Positions 7,504-15,463 of a stretch of DNA of 64,000 nt are shown here, in pieces. The DNA is taken from assembly GCA_023511625.1 (NCBI GenBank), contig JAIMBD010000001.1, positions 264,716 through 328,715 on the forward strand. Reading direction: 5' to 3'. The position numbers and the translations under genes were made by a program. The notes beneath the pieces are model-generated. The model was not told where the DNA came from. It ran no database searches and worked only from the letters and a program-made list of their open reading frames with translations. Positions within the stretch are counted from its first letter, which is position 1. The number at the start of each line of letters is the position of its first letter. Origin of the DNA: Bacillota bacterium. GTDB lineage: Bacteria; Bacillota; Sulfobacillia; Sulfobacillales; Sulfobacillaceae.

Positions 7504-9102
7504 CTAGAATCCTCGCTGGCGGCGGCGGATCAAGCTTTTCTGCACGTCGACAGGCACCGGTCGCTGCCAGAGGGGACGGACCGGCCGCCCGGCGGTGGGC
7601 CGGGTGCGCATGAGGCTCCAGGGCAGGCGCAGCACCGCGTCCTTCCAGTCGTTCCAGCGGAAGGGGGCCCAGGGGGTGAAATACGGCGTGCCGAAGGTCT
7701 GCATGGTGGTGATCTCGGCGATGTAGCCCATGGTGACGAGGAGGATCCCCAAAAGGCCCAACGTGGCACCAGCCAAGAGCAGCGCGAAGGCGATGAAGCG
7801 CCACGCCCCGATCATCTCGTAGACCGGCGTGGAAAAGAGGCTCAAGGCCGTCAGCGTGATGACCACGATCATCTGGGGGCTGACCAGCCCTGCTTTGACC
7901 ACGGCCGTGCCCACCACGATGGCGCCCACGGTGCCGATGGTGGTGGAGAGGAGCTTCGGCAGGCGTAAGGCCGACTCGCGCAGGATCTCGATGATGAGGA
8001 TCATCAGCACTGCTTCCAAGGCCGGCGGGAAGGGAAGCCCGGCGTGGCTTCCGGCGATGATGACGTAAAGGGGAGCCGGGATGAGGTTTGGGTTGACCTC
8101 GGTCAGGGCGATGTACAGCGGAGGCAGGTAGAGTCCTAAGAGCCAGCCCGCGAATCGGATGGCGCGGATGAAGCTCGAGTCGACCCAGGGGCTCGAGTAG
8201 TCCATGGCAGTGCGGTAGAAGTCCATGAGCGGGGCCGGAGCCACGAGGCAAAAGGGGTCGCCGTCGACCAGGATCACTGCCTTGCCTTCGAGGAGCCGCC
8301 AGACGGCGATGTCCACCCGCTCGGTGGCGCGGATGGTGGGAAAGACCGAATGCGGGTGGTCGCGGATGATGCCGGCGATGGTGGAGGAGTTGGCGTAGCC
8401 GTCGATGCGGACGTGGCTTAAGCGCTCGACGATGGTCTCCACCAAGGCAGGGTTGGCGACGCCCTCGAGCCACGCCACGGAGACGGTGCTGTGCTGATAG
8501 CGCCCGATCTGTAGGTCGTAAAAGCGCAGCGCCGGGTCCTTGAAGCGCCGGCGCAGCTGGGCCTTTTGGGTCAGGAGCACCTCGTTGAACGACTCCTCCG
8601 GCCCGCGCACGGCCTGCTCGCTCTGTGGCCGCTCGACGGCGCGCTGGGTGTACTTGACGGTGTCCACCACCCAGGCGTGGCCGAGGCCGGGAGCGATCAC
8701 CACGGTGCTGCCGCCGGCCAGGGCCTGCAGGATCTGCGACCACGTGCGGGCTTTCTCCACATGGGCCGGGGTGAATACGGTTTGGTCCCAGGTGTCGGGG
8801 GGCTCCCGGGTGGTCAGGAGCGGGGCCACGATGTCCTGGTCGACCATGCGGGCGTCGGAGATCCCGTCGATGCAGGCCAGGATCACCGGGCCCTGTGGGC
8901 AGGCCGGTACTTTCAGCCGGCGGATGAAGACGTCTTGGTTAAGCCCGATCCCGCCGTGCAAGCGGGCCAGCACGGCGGGGGGATCGGGCGCGAAGGTGTT
9001 GACCGACGTGGGTCCCTGAGCGAACAGCGGCAACCACGCGTCGATCCGAAACTGCAAAATTTGGGTCAGGGTGATGAGGTCGGGCACGGCTTCGGTGTTC
9101 AC
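7504..9102 (-). CDS. gerA: Spore germination receptor subunit GerA (SpoVAF/GerA family)
   Basis: A 532-residue subunit A of the germinant receptor. The long N-terminal cytoplasmic domain contains the family signatures 'DGISDARMVDQDIVAPLL', 'ALAGGSTVVIAPG' and 'RAVERPQSEQAVRGPEESFNE', the last being nearly invariant in GerA/SpoVAF proteins. The later 'LLEGKAVILVDGDPFCLVAPAPLMDFYRTAMDYSSPW' leads into a membrane domain of about five helices with 'GSHAGLPFPPALEAVLMILIIEILRESALRLP'. The C-terminus is basic. GTG start at 9102 with GGGAGGGAA upstream. It heads the gerA-gerC-gerB-glutamate-synthase-methyltransferase run and is divergent from the lytic transglycosylase gene. Confidence 0.95.
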   Translation of the reverse strand: MNTEAVPDLITLTQILQFRIDAWLPLFAQGPTSVNTFAPDPPAVLARLHGGIGLNQDVFIRRLKVPACPQGPVILACIDGISDARMVDQDIVAPLLTTREPPDTWDQTVFTPAHVEKARTWSQILQALAGGSTVVIAPGLGHAWVVDTVKYTQRAVERPQSEQAVRGPEESFNEVLLTQKAQLRRRFKDPALRFYDLQIGRYQHSTVSVAWLEGVANPALVETIVERLSHVRIDGYANSSTIAGIIRDHPHSVFPTIRATERVDIAVWRLLEGKAVILVDGDPFCLVAPAPLMDFYRTAMDYSSPWVDSSFIRAIRFAGWLLGLYLPPLYIALTEVNPNLIPAPLYVIIAGSHAGLPFPPALEAVLMILIIEILRESALRLPKLLSTTIGTVGAIVVGTAVVKAGLVSPQMIVVITLTALSLFSTPVYEMIGAWRFIAFALLLAGATLGLLGILLVTMGYIAEITTMQTFGTPYFTPWAPFRWNDWKDAVLRLPWSLMRTRPTAGRPVRPLWQRPVPVDVQKSLIRRRQRGF

Positions 9103-9330
9103 GGCTTCCCTCCCTGGTCGCGGCCCACCCCACGACGCGGGCGCGTCTTCGCCCTAATCTTTCCGCCCTGCCCTTCACCTATTCGGGCCAAGCCGCCCAG
9201 CTTTTGTCAGCATCTCCCAAAGTCGGACCGGCAGGAAGTTTGGCCCAGGGTGTCGAATCGATCGCCCATCGCCAAGACCGTGTCAGGTCCACACCGCGCC
9301 GGACCGACGCCGTGCGAGGGAGGGAGCAGG

Positions 9331-10647
9331 TTGCAGGGAGCGCGTTGGTGGGCAGCTGGGATCGCCGCCTTGTTGGTGGTGGGCTTCGGCTCCTCCTGGG
9401 CCGGAGCGGCGAGCGTCAGCCAGCTGCAGCAGGAGGAGGCCCAGGCCGAGGCACAGCTCAACCAGGACCGCAACGCGTACCAGCAAAGCCAGGCGTCCAT
9501 CAATTCCATCCTCGCGGAGTTGGCCCAGCTGCGCCAGTCGTGGCAGGCCGACCAGGCCACGGCGAGTTCAGCCGCCGCCCAGCTTCGGGCCACCGATGCC
9601 CAGATCCGCGAGGTGCAGGGGCTCATCGCGCAAAATCAAGCCCAGATGCACACCTTACAAGCCGAAATCGCCACCACCACCGCCGAGTACCAGCACACCG
9701 AGGCCAACATCGCCACCACCCAGCGGCGTCTTGACCGCGAGGCGACGCTTTTGGGCGGACAGCTTCGGCTGATCGAAGAGCGCGGGAGCCTCGGGTATCT
9801 GGATGTGCTCTTCGGGGCCCGCAGCTTTTCGGACTTCATCAGCCGGGTGATGGTGTTCGGGCAGATCGCCGCCGCCGCAGCGCAGGAGGTCGACCGCATC
9901 CGCCACGAGGAGTTGGCGCTCGAGGCCGAGAAGGCGGCCTTGGCCCAGCAAGAGGCGGGGCTGAAGGTCAATGAGGCCTCCCTCGAAGCCCATCAAAACC
10001 TGTTGAACCAGGAACAGGCGGCCTTGAGCGCGGCCGAGGCCCATGCCCAGGCGCTCCAACAAGCGGCCCAAGCCGATGCCCAGTTGGCCTCGGCCAAGAT
10101 GGCGCAGGAGAACCAGCTCATGGCCCAGCTGCGCCAGCAGCAGCAAGCCCTCCAGCAGCAGATGGCGGCGTTGGCGGGGGAGATCGACCGCATCGCGGCG
10201 CAATTGGATCAGCTGCTGTCGCAGTACAACCAGGGCTACCTGTCGCGGCGGGCGCTGTACGATGCCATGTTGCCGCTGGTCGAGCCCATTGCCGCCAAAT
10301 TCGGCCTGCCGCCGGCGCTGGTGATTGCGGTCATCACCGAAGAGTCGGGGGGCAACCAGGCCGCTCGCAGCGTGACCGGCGCCATTGGGCTCATGCAGCT
10401 CGAGCCGGGGACGGCGGCCGAACTCGGCATCGATCCGTACAACCCGGAACAGAACGTGCTCGGCGGATGCCTGTACCTGCACCAGATGTTGCAGCTGTTC
10501 CACGGCAACCTGTCGCTGGCGCTGTCGGCCTACAACGCCGGACCCGGTGCCGTGGAAGCCAACGGCGACCAGGTGCTGCCCTACACCGAGGCCTACGTCG
10601 CCAACGTCGAGGCGCTGTACGCCCTGTACCAGTCCTACAGCGGGTGA
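9331..10647 (+). CDS. Secreted coiled-coil lytic transglycosylase (SLT domain)
   Basis: About 438 residues. An N-terminal signal peptide (WWAAGIAALLVVGFGSSWAGAASV) is followed by a long Ala/Gln/Glu-rich coiled coil (residues about 30-310) of the kind in CwlO, PcsB and EnvC. The C-terminal SLT domain (about 315-438) cuts peptidoglycan strands to 1,6-anhydro products. It has the catalytic Glu in 'VITEESGGNQAARS', then 'GAIGLMQLEPGTAAELGIDPYNPEQNVLGGCLYL' and 'ALSAYNAGPGAV'. The TTG start at 9331 sits behind GAGGGAGGGAG; the frame runs open upstream but overlaps gerA antisense. The PcsB-type coiled coil normally pairs with FtsEX and a CHAP or NlpC/P60 domain, so its join to SLT is worth noting. 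No ftsEX is in the window. Confidence 0.9.
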   Translation: MQGARWWAAGIAALLVVGFGSSWAGAASVSQLQQEEAQAEAQLNQDRNAYQQSQASINSILAELAQLRQSWQADQATASSAAAQLRATDAQIREVQGLIAQNQAQMHTLQAEIATTTAEYQHTEANIATTQRRLDREATLLGGQLRLIEERGSLGYLDVLFGARSFSDFISRVMVFGQIAAAAAQEVDRIRHEELALEAEKAALAQQEAGLKVNEASLEAHQNLLNQEQAALSAAEAHAQALQQAAQADAQLASAKMAQENQLMAQLRQQQQALQQQMAALAGEIDRIAAQLDQLLSQYNQGYLSRRALYDAMLPLVEPIAAKFGLPPALVIAVITEESGGNQAARSVTGAIGLMQLEPGTAAELGIDPYNPEQNVLGGCLYLHQMLQLFHGNLSLALSAYNAGPGAVEANGDQVLPYTEAYVANVEALYALYQSYSG

Positions 10648-11101
10648 TTGGCGCGGCCTCCGTCCCTCGGGCAAAGCCTCTTCCTCTTCGGCGCACGAAC
10701 GAGCTGCCGACGGACGGGTTGGTCGGTCTCTTGGGAAAAGGGAACGCCGGCGCCTTCGGGGGCGTGTGGAGCCCGGCCGTAGGCCGAAGGCGCCGCCGGC
10801 CGGCGGAATCGACCTCGACAGGGGGGCAAGACCGAAGGCGTTTTCGGGCAAGCCGGTGAGGGAGGTCCCTAGGGTCGCCGAGGTGGCCGCGAGCTGTCGC
10901 GCATCGGGTTTTTGGATGTGGGCTGCGTGCTCGTGGAATTCGCGGGAGGTGGTTGCCGCGTCTTGCGCCGCCACCGCTTGCTTTGTCCGCCCGGCGTGTC
11001 TGCCCCATATCGACATCTTGTGCCCCCTGGTGTTGGGCCAGAGCGACGGATTTTAGCGGGCGTGCGGTTTTCGCGCAAAGTAGCCCGGATAGGAGGGAAG
11101 G
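10648..11101. other. 454-bp region with no convincing gene
   Basis: Several frames are open because of the high GC content. The best candidate is a minus-strand frame from ATG 11016 with AGGGGG upstream (MSIWGRHAGRTKQAVAAQDAATTS...), but it never stops before entering the antisense of the transglycosylase gene, and its composition becomes Arg/Pro-rich. I do not call it. No terminator with a U tract was seen. Confidence 0.4.
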
Positions 11102-11494
11102 CTAAGAGGGCGGTGGGCCGAAAGGGCGCGCGTTCTGCGTCGGCCGGGGTAGCCCTCCGGCCAGCAGGCAAAGCAGCGCACTCGGCACCCAGTAGGAATC
11201 TAGGCCCATGGAGAGGACAAAAAAGGCCATCAAGGCGGCGCCCCACAGGACCGATCCCCATCGGTACCGCCGAAGCTTCCAGGGGATAATGGTGCCCCCG
11301 ACGGTCAACCCCATCACTATCCAGAAAATCGCTTGGGGATAGCCGGATTGGGACATTGCTGTGATCACGCTCACGGCGTGGCAACCGCCGCCGGTGGTGC
11401 AGGCCATGCCAAATGCCCCCACCAAGGCCCAAATGCCTGCCGCAAGGCTGGTGGCAGAGGCCAAAAGGGACAGGAGCTCGCGAAGGCGGTCCAT
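11102..11494 (-). CDS. Small four-helix membrane protein
   Basis: 130 residues with four hydrophobic helices: 'LLSLLASATSLAAGIWALVGAFGMACTT', 'QAIFWIVMGLTVGGTIIPW', 'YRWGSVLWGAALMAFFVLSMGL' and 'VPSALLCLLAGGLP'. Two cysteines (ACTTGGGCHAV) lie in the first extracytoplasmic loop and could form a disulfide. I chose the ATG at 11494 (MDRLREL), which has AAAAGGAG upstream, over a longer frame to 11533. The family is not recognised. It stands alone, upstream of and divergent from ftsH. Confidence 0.65.
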   Translation of the reverse strand: MDRLRELLSLLASATSLAAGIWALVGAFGMACTTGGGCHAVSVITAMSQSGYPQAIFWIVMGLTVGGTIIPWKLRRYRWGSVLWGAALMAFFVLSMGLDSYWVPSALLCLLAGGLPRPTQNARPFGPPPS

Positions 11495-12157
11495 GGGCGG
11501 CGTTCTCCTTTTCTGCAAATTCCTCCGAGCCACGGTGCGCCCCCCTCTACTTTAGCAACGGCGAGGCAGGGACTCCATCCTCCAAGGCCTTAGGGAGGGG
11601 CCTGCTCGCCTGTCCCGGCGCTACCCCCTGAAGGGGGTCCCCGGCCGAGGGTGGCCGAAGGTACCGGATGGGCGCAAGGGATGCGTGACGGGTGCCGGGG
11701 CCGTTGGCAGCCATCGCGCGCACATCCTTTGCCCACCCCAACCGTTTTGACCGAGGCGGGAAATCCAAAACGGGGCTTTGGGCCATTGCCCGATGCGGCC
11801 GGCGGCTTTTCGGGGACCAGACCCACGCCGCATCCTGGAAAGGCGCGGCCGTTTGGGGCCGTGACTTTCGACCCGGGGGGCTTTTGGCCCGGCCCAGGAC
11901 AGGGCCCTGCGGCAGGGTCCTTGTGCGGGATGGCGTACATTCCCGATGGCCTAAGCCCTCCGGCGCGATGCGACGCAATTCCCGAAACGCCATCCGCGTG
12001 GGAATCGGGGCGCTCTTGGGCGACCTGCGGGGACCGACTGATCACCCGGTTTTGGGACCATCCGCGAAGGGCGAGCGGATGGACGACGACTGCAGGCGGG
12101 GAGGGGGCGGCGCAAGAACGCCGCGGTGCATGTTGGCGGGCTTCAGGGCGCGCCGCC
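11495..12157. other. 663-bp intergenic region with an imperfect hairpin
   Basis: No convincing gene on either strand. Near the left end, GGCGAGGCAGG (11560-11570) and CCTGCTCGCC (11601-11610) can pair, enclosing an inner CCTCC/GGGAGG stem. On the minus strand this would be the 5' leader of the 130-aa membrane protein gene. The right part leads to the ftsH promoter. The length is notable in such a compact chromosome; a small RNA cannot be excluded. Confidence 0.4.
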
Positions 12158-12186
12158 TTTCCACGGAAAAGCAACTGGGTTACACT
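12158..12186 (+). promoter_or_regulatory. Candidate sigma-A promoter of ftsH
   Basis: TTTCCA (12158-12163), a 17-bp spacer and TACACT (12181-12186), each matching the consensus at four of six positions. It lies 35 bp before the ftsH start codon. Confidence 0.45.
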
Positions 12187-12220
12187 AAGGACGCGAAGAG
12201 GCCGTGAAAGGGGGAGGGTC

Positions 12221-14020
12221 ATGCAGAACCGATGGTTGCGGGGGGTCATCACCATCGTGTTGGTGGTGCTCTTCATCTCAACCCTGATGGACTTTCTCAA
12301 TGCCCCGGGGCAGACGCCGACCCACGCGCCGTACAGCACGCTCGTGGTCAGCGCCCAACACCATCAGGTGGCAACGGCCCACGTCGACCCCCAGTCCCAC
12401 GTGGTGACCTGGACCACCCCCGACGGCAAGCAATATCGGACCGTCTACGCCCCCAACGACACCCAACGGCTGAGTAACTTCCTGAACACCGAAGGGGCGA
12501 AGGTCAGCATCGCACCCACCTCAGCCAATTCCATGTGGCTGTCGCTATTGGGAGACATCCTCCCCATCCTGGTGGTGGGCGGCTTCCTGTTTCTCATCTT
12601 GCGGCAGGGCCAGGGCGGAAACCGGATGATGTCTTTCGGCAAATCGCAGGCGCGCATGCTGTCCGAGAACCTGCCCAAGGTCACCTTCGACGACGTGGCG
12701 GGGGTGGACGAGGAGAAGCAGGAACTCGAAGAAGTGGTCGACTTCCTCAAGAACCCCAAACGTTATCTGGACCTCGGAGCGCGGATTCCGAAGGGGGTGC
12801 TGCTTTATGGGCCGCCTGGCACCGGTAAGACCCTACTGGCGCGGGCGGTAGCCGGAGAGGCCGGGGTGCCCTTCTTCTCTGAGAGCGGGTCGGGGTTTGT
12901 GGAGATGTTCGTCGGTGTGGGCGCGGCGCGCGTGCGCGACCTGTTTGAGCAGGCCAAGAAGAACGCCCCCTGCATCCTCTTTATCGACGAGCTCGACGCC
13001 GTGGGGCGCATGCGCGGGGCGGGCTATGGCGGCGGCAACGACGAGCGGGAGCAGACGTTGAATCAGCTGCTGGTCGAGATGGACGGCTTTGGCGTCAACG
13101 AGGGCGTCATCGTGATGGCGGCGACCAACCGCCCGGACGTCTTGGACCCGGCGCTGTTGCGCCCAGGGCGGTTTGACCGGCAGATCGTGGTGCACCGTCC
13201 GGACTTAAAGGGTCGCATCCAGATTTTGAAGGTCCATACCCGCAACAAGCCGTTGGCCAAGGATGTCGACCTCGAGGCCATCGCCCGGCGCACGCCGGGA
13301 TTTACAGGGGCCGACCTCGCCAACCTGGCCAACGAGGCCGCGCTCTTGGCGGCGCGGGCCCGGCAAAAGCAGATCACCATGGCCAATTTCATCGAGGCCA
13401 CTGAGCGGGTCATCGCCGGTCCCGAGAAGCGCACGCGGGTCGTGACCGACCTGGAAAAGCGCGTGGTGGCGTTTCACGAGTCGGGCCACACGTTGGTGGG
13501 CATGATGGTGCCGCACGGCGACCCGGTGAACAAGGTTACCATCATCCCGCGGGGGATGTCGCTCGGCTACACGTTGCCGGTGCCGGAGGAGGACCGGTAC
13601 CTGGTCACACGGGACCAGATCCTCGACCGCGTGGCGATGTCTTTGGCAGGCCGGGCGGCGGAGCAGATCGTGTTCGGCGAGGTCTCGACCGGTGCCCACG
13701 ACGACCTCGAGAAGTCTACCAACTGGGTCCGGCAGATGATCACCGAGTACGGCATGTCGGAAGAGCTCGGGCCGATGACCTACGGCACTCGGCAAGACCA
13801 GGTGTTCTTAGGGCGCGACCTGATTCGGCAGCGAGATTATTCGGAAGAGGTGGCGTCGAAGATCGATCAAGCCATTCGCCACATCGTGTTTCAGCAGTTT
13901 GAACGGGCCAAGTCCATCCTGTTGCAGCACCGCGCCACCTTGAACCGGCTGGCGCTGGCCCTGTTGGAGAAGGAGACGTTGGAAGGCGAGGAGCTGCGGG
14001 AGATCGTGTTTGGATCCTGA
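12221..14020 (+). CDS. ftsH: ATP-dependent zinc metalloprotease FtsH
   Basis: A 599-residue membrane AAA+ protease that degrades unassembled membrane proteins and regulators. Two transmembrane helices (residues about 7-22 and 108-126) flank an extracytoplasmic domain. The AAA domain has Walker A GPPGTGKT (about 197-204), Walker B '[12 protein letters not shown]' and the second region of homology '[23 protein letters not shown]'. The zinc site HESGH is at residues 419-423 with the third ligand further on in the '[12 protein letters not shown]' region. The ATG at 12221 follows GGGGGAGGG; the frame is open for 190 codons upstream but that stretch does not resemble FtsH. The extracytoplasmic part (about 80 residues) is short to normal for Bacillota FtsH. 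Confidence 0.97.
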   Translation: MQNRWLRGVITIVLVVLFISTLMDFLNAPGQTPTHAPYSTLVVSAQHHQVATAHVDPQSHVVTWTTPDGKQYRTVYAPNDTQRLSNFLNTEGAKVSIAPTSANSMWLSLLGDILPILVVGGFLFLILRQGQGGNRMMSFGKSQARMLSENLPKVTFDDVAGVDEEKQELEEVVDFLKNPKRYLDLGARIPKGVLLYGPPGTGKTLLARAVAGEAGVPFFSESGSGFVEMFVGVGAARVRDLFEQAKKNAPCILFIDELDAVGRMRGAGYGGGNDEREQTLNQLLVEMDGFGVNEGVIVMAATNRPDVLDPALLRPGRFDRQIVVHRPDLKGRIQILKVHTRNKPLAKDVDLEAIARRTPGFTGADLANLANEAALLAARARQKQITMANFIEATERVIAGPEKRTRVVTDLEKRVVAFHESGHTLVGMMVPHGDPVNKVTIIPRGMSLGYTLPVPEEDRYLVTRDQILDRVAMSLAGRAAEQIVFGEVSTGAHDDLEKSTNWVRQMITEYGMSEELGPMTYGTRQDQVFLGRDLIRQRDYSEEVASKIDQAIRHIVFQQFERAKSILLQHRATLNRLALALLEKETLEGEELREIVFGS

Positions 14021-14023
14021 GGG

Positions 14024-14299
14024 TTACTTCGGCCACACCAAGGCCAGGTTGTGGGGGGTGATCACCCGCAGGTTGCCCTCGCCGTTGGGCAACGGCATAC
14101 GCCGCACGGCGCGTTCTGCCAGGAGGTCTAACAACAGCTCCGGAGGGCGCGGGTCCTCCTCGAGGACTCGGCGTAGGGCGTCCCGCTCGATGGCGACCGT
14201 GACCGGCTCACTCCCCTCGGGATGGCGTTCGTCGACCGCGAGGGTGACCAAGATGCGATGGGCATCGGAATGGGCGTCCACGTGGTGAATAGCGGTCAC
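14024..14299 (-). CDS. Hypothetical protein, up to 91 aa
   Basis: A small acidic protein without membrane helices or a recognised domain; sequence such as 'ILVTLAVDERHPEGSEPVTVAIERDALRRVLEEDPRPPELLLDLLAERAVRRMPLPNGE' looks like a folded alpha/beta domain. A strong promoter (14327-14355) drives it, and its leader has a near-perfect ribosome binding site (GGGAGGTGA). The GTG used for these coordinates lies inside that site, so it cannot be read efficiently. Five bases beyond the site is an in-frame ATT (14290-14288), and 14 bases beyond it a GTG (14281). Translation may begin at the ATT, giving 88 residues. It ends 4 bp from the ftsH stop. Confidence 0.6.
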   Translation of the reverse strand: MTAIHHVDAHSDAHRILVTLAVDERHPEGSEPVTVAIERDALRRVLEEDPRPPELLLDLLAERAVRRMPLPNGEGNLRVITPHNLALVWPK

Positions 14300-14326
14300 C
14301 TCCCGGCGATGTCAATCCGACCACAT

Positions 14327-14355
14327 ACTATACCGGTTGGCGGTTCTGCTGTCTA
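14327..14355 (-). promoter_or_regulatory. Strong sigma-A-type promoter for the 14024-14299 gene
   Basis: Read on the minus strand: TAGACA (14355-14350), exactly 17 bp, then TATAGT (14332-14327). Each hexamer matches five of six consensus positions. The expected transcript start is close to 14320, about 20 nt before the Shine-Dalgarno GGGAGGTGA. Confidence 0.7.
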
Positions 14356-14393
14356 TGGATCGCGTGCAGGACCCCCGGCAGGGAGGCGTCGGC

Positions 14394-15320
14394 ATGGCCG
14401 AAACCGCGAGCTGGCTTGGAGGCATCTTGATCCCCGTCGGCGCCTTTGTCGCGGCCGGCTTTCTTTTGCGCCGGCGCCTCGGCGTAGGCATGGGCGCACT
14501 TGGCCGGGTGGGCCTTTACGTCTTCAGCCCGGCCCTGGTCTTTCAATCGATCGTCACCTCGCGCCTCTCCGGCCATGACCTTTGGGGCATCGGGGCGTTT
14601 GCCGCGGCCATGGCGGCGACCGGCGTGGGCATAAGCCGCGCCGCCGGTCGCCTGTTTCGCCTGCCTCCAGCGGAGCAGGCGGCGTGGGATTTGGCCACCA
14701 CCTTTTCCAACACCGCCAACTTGGGGCTGCCGGTGGTGGCCTTCGCCCTCGGCACCCAAAGCCTCCACGCGGCGGTGCTGTTCGTCCTCACCCAAGTGGT
14801 GCTGGTCAACACCGTAGGCGCTTATCTGGCCGGCCAGAGCGGTCTCGACCCGCGCTCGGCGTGGGGGCGTATCGTGCGCCTGCCGGCTTTGTGGGCGCTT
14901 TTGGCGGCCGTCGCCTGGCGCCTGGTCGGCTGGCCGCTACCGGTAGGACTGGCCCGGGCGCTTTCCGCCGGAAGCGAAGCCTACTCCCCGACGGTCCTGC
15001 TGGTGTTAGGCGGCGCCCTGGCCGACTGGCGAGCGGGGGAGGACCGGCGCCTGGATCGGCCGGCAGCTTGGGGATTGACCCTCTTGCGCCTGACGGTGAT
15101 GCCGCTGGCGGCCGTGGCCTGGGTGAAGCTTTTGGGCTTGAGCGGCCCCACCGAGCGCGCGCTCATCCTCGAGCTCGCTATGCCGGTGGCCGTCAACGCC
15201 CTCATTCTGGCCCAGGAGTTCGAGGCGGCCCCGCTCGTGGTGGGCCAGGCGGTGGCGCTCTCGACCCTGGCTGCGGCCGTCACCGTGCCGGCCTGGCTCT
15301 GGCTCTTGGTACGGGGCTAA
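14394..15320 (+). CDS. AEC family transporter (auxin efflux carrier type)
   Basis: A 308-residue carrier with about ten membrane helices, close to the usual length of bacterial AEC proteins, which export or take up organic anions such as malate. Features include an N-terminal helix 'GGILIPVGAFVAAGFLLRRRL', the family motif 'FSNTANLGLPVVAFALG' near residue 105, and a C-terminal half with 'LELAMPVAVNALILAQEFEA', where AEC proteins carry a conserved Pro-x-Ala segment. The ATG at 14394 has GGCAGGGAGG upstream; an in-frame start at 14337 lacks a binding site. It appears monocistronic. The substrate is unknown. Confidence 0.85.
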   Translation: MAETASWLGGILIPVGAFVAAGFLLRRRLGVGMGALGRVGLYVFSPALVFQSIVTSRLSGHDLWGIGAFAAAMAATGVGISRAAGRLFRLPPAEQAAWDLATTFSNTANLGLPVVAFALGTQSLHAAVLFVLTQVVLVNTVGAYLAGQSGLDPRSAWGRIVRLPALWALLAAVAWRLVGWPLPVGLARALSAGSEAYSPTVLLVLGGALADWRAGEDRRLDRPAAWGLTLLRLTVMPLAAVAWVKLLGLSGPTERALILELAMPVAVNALILAQEFEAAPLVVGQAVALSTLAAAVTVPAWLWLLVRG

Positions 15321-15388
15321 AAACGGTGGTGGCGGCTTTCGGCACTCCGCGAGGGCGGCGCCCGCAAGGAGCGCCAGGGTTCCAGGAT

Positions 15389-15407
15389 TCGGGGGCTACG
15401 CCCCCGA
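15389..15407. terminator. Hairpin between the AEC gene and the polysaccharide operon
   Basis: TCGGGGGC and GCCCCCGA form an 8-bp stem over a 3-base loop, 69 bp after the AEC stop codon and just before the operon promoter. There is no U tract, so termination would be weak. Confidence 0.35.
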
Positions 15408-15419
15408 TTCGGGAAGTGC

Positions 15420-15432
15420 TATAATCGGGTCG
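15420..15432 (+). promoter_or_regulatory. Extended -10 promoter of the polysaccharide operon
   Basis: A perfect TATAAT (15420-15425) preceded by TG one base upstream (TGCTATAAT) is an extended -10 element. No good -35 is present at 16-18 bp. The 13-mer TATAATCGGGTCG recurs exactly at the LCP gene promoter (40748-40760, minus strand), which suggests shared control. Confidence 0.65.
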
Positions 15433-15463
15433 CTTAGTGTGCTGGGGACAAGGGGGGGATCGT

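Noticed and set aside
8566..9330. Extension of the lytic transglycosylase upstream of 9331
   Set aside because: This part is antisense of gerA; the signal peptide and ribosome binding site place the start at 9331.
9655..11016. Long minus-strand frame opposite the lytic transglycosylase gene
   Set aside because: It is the antisense shadow of the Gln/Ala-rich coiled coil; only its first part is non-overlapping and gives no recognisable protein.
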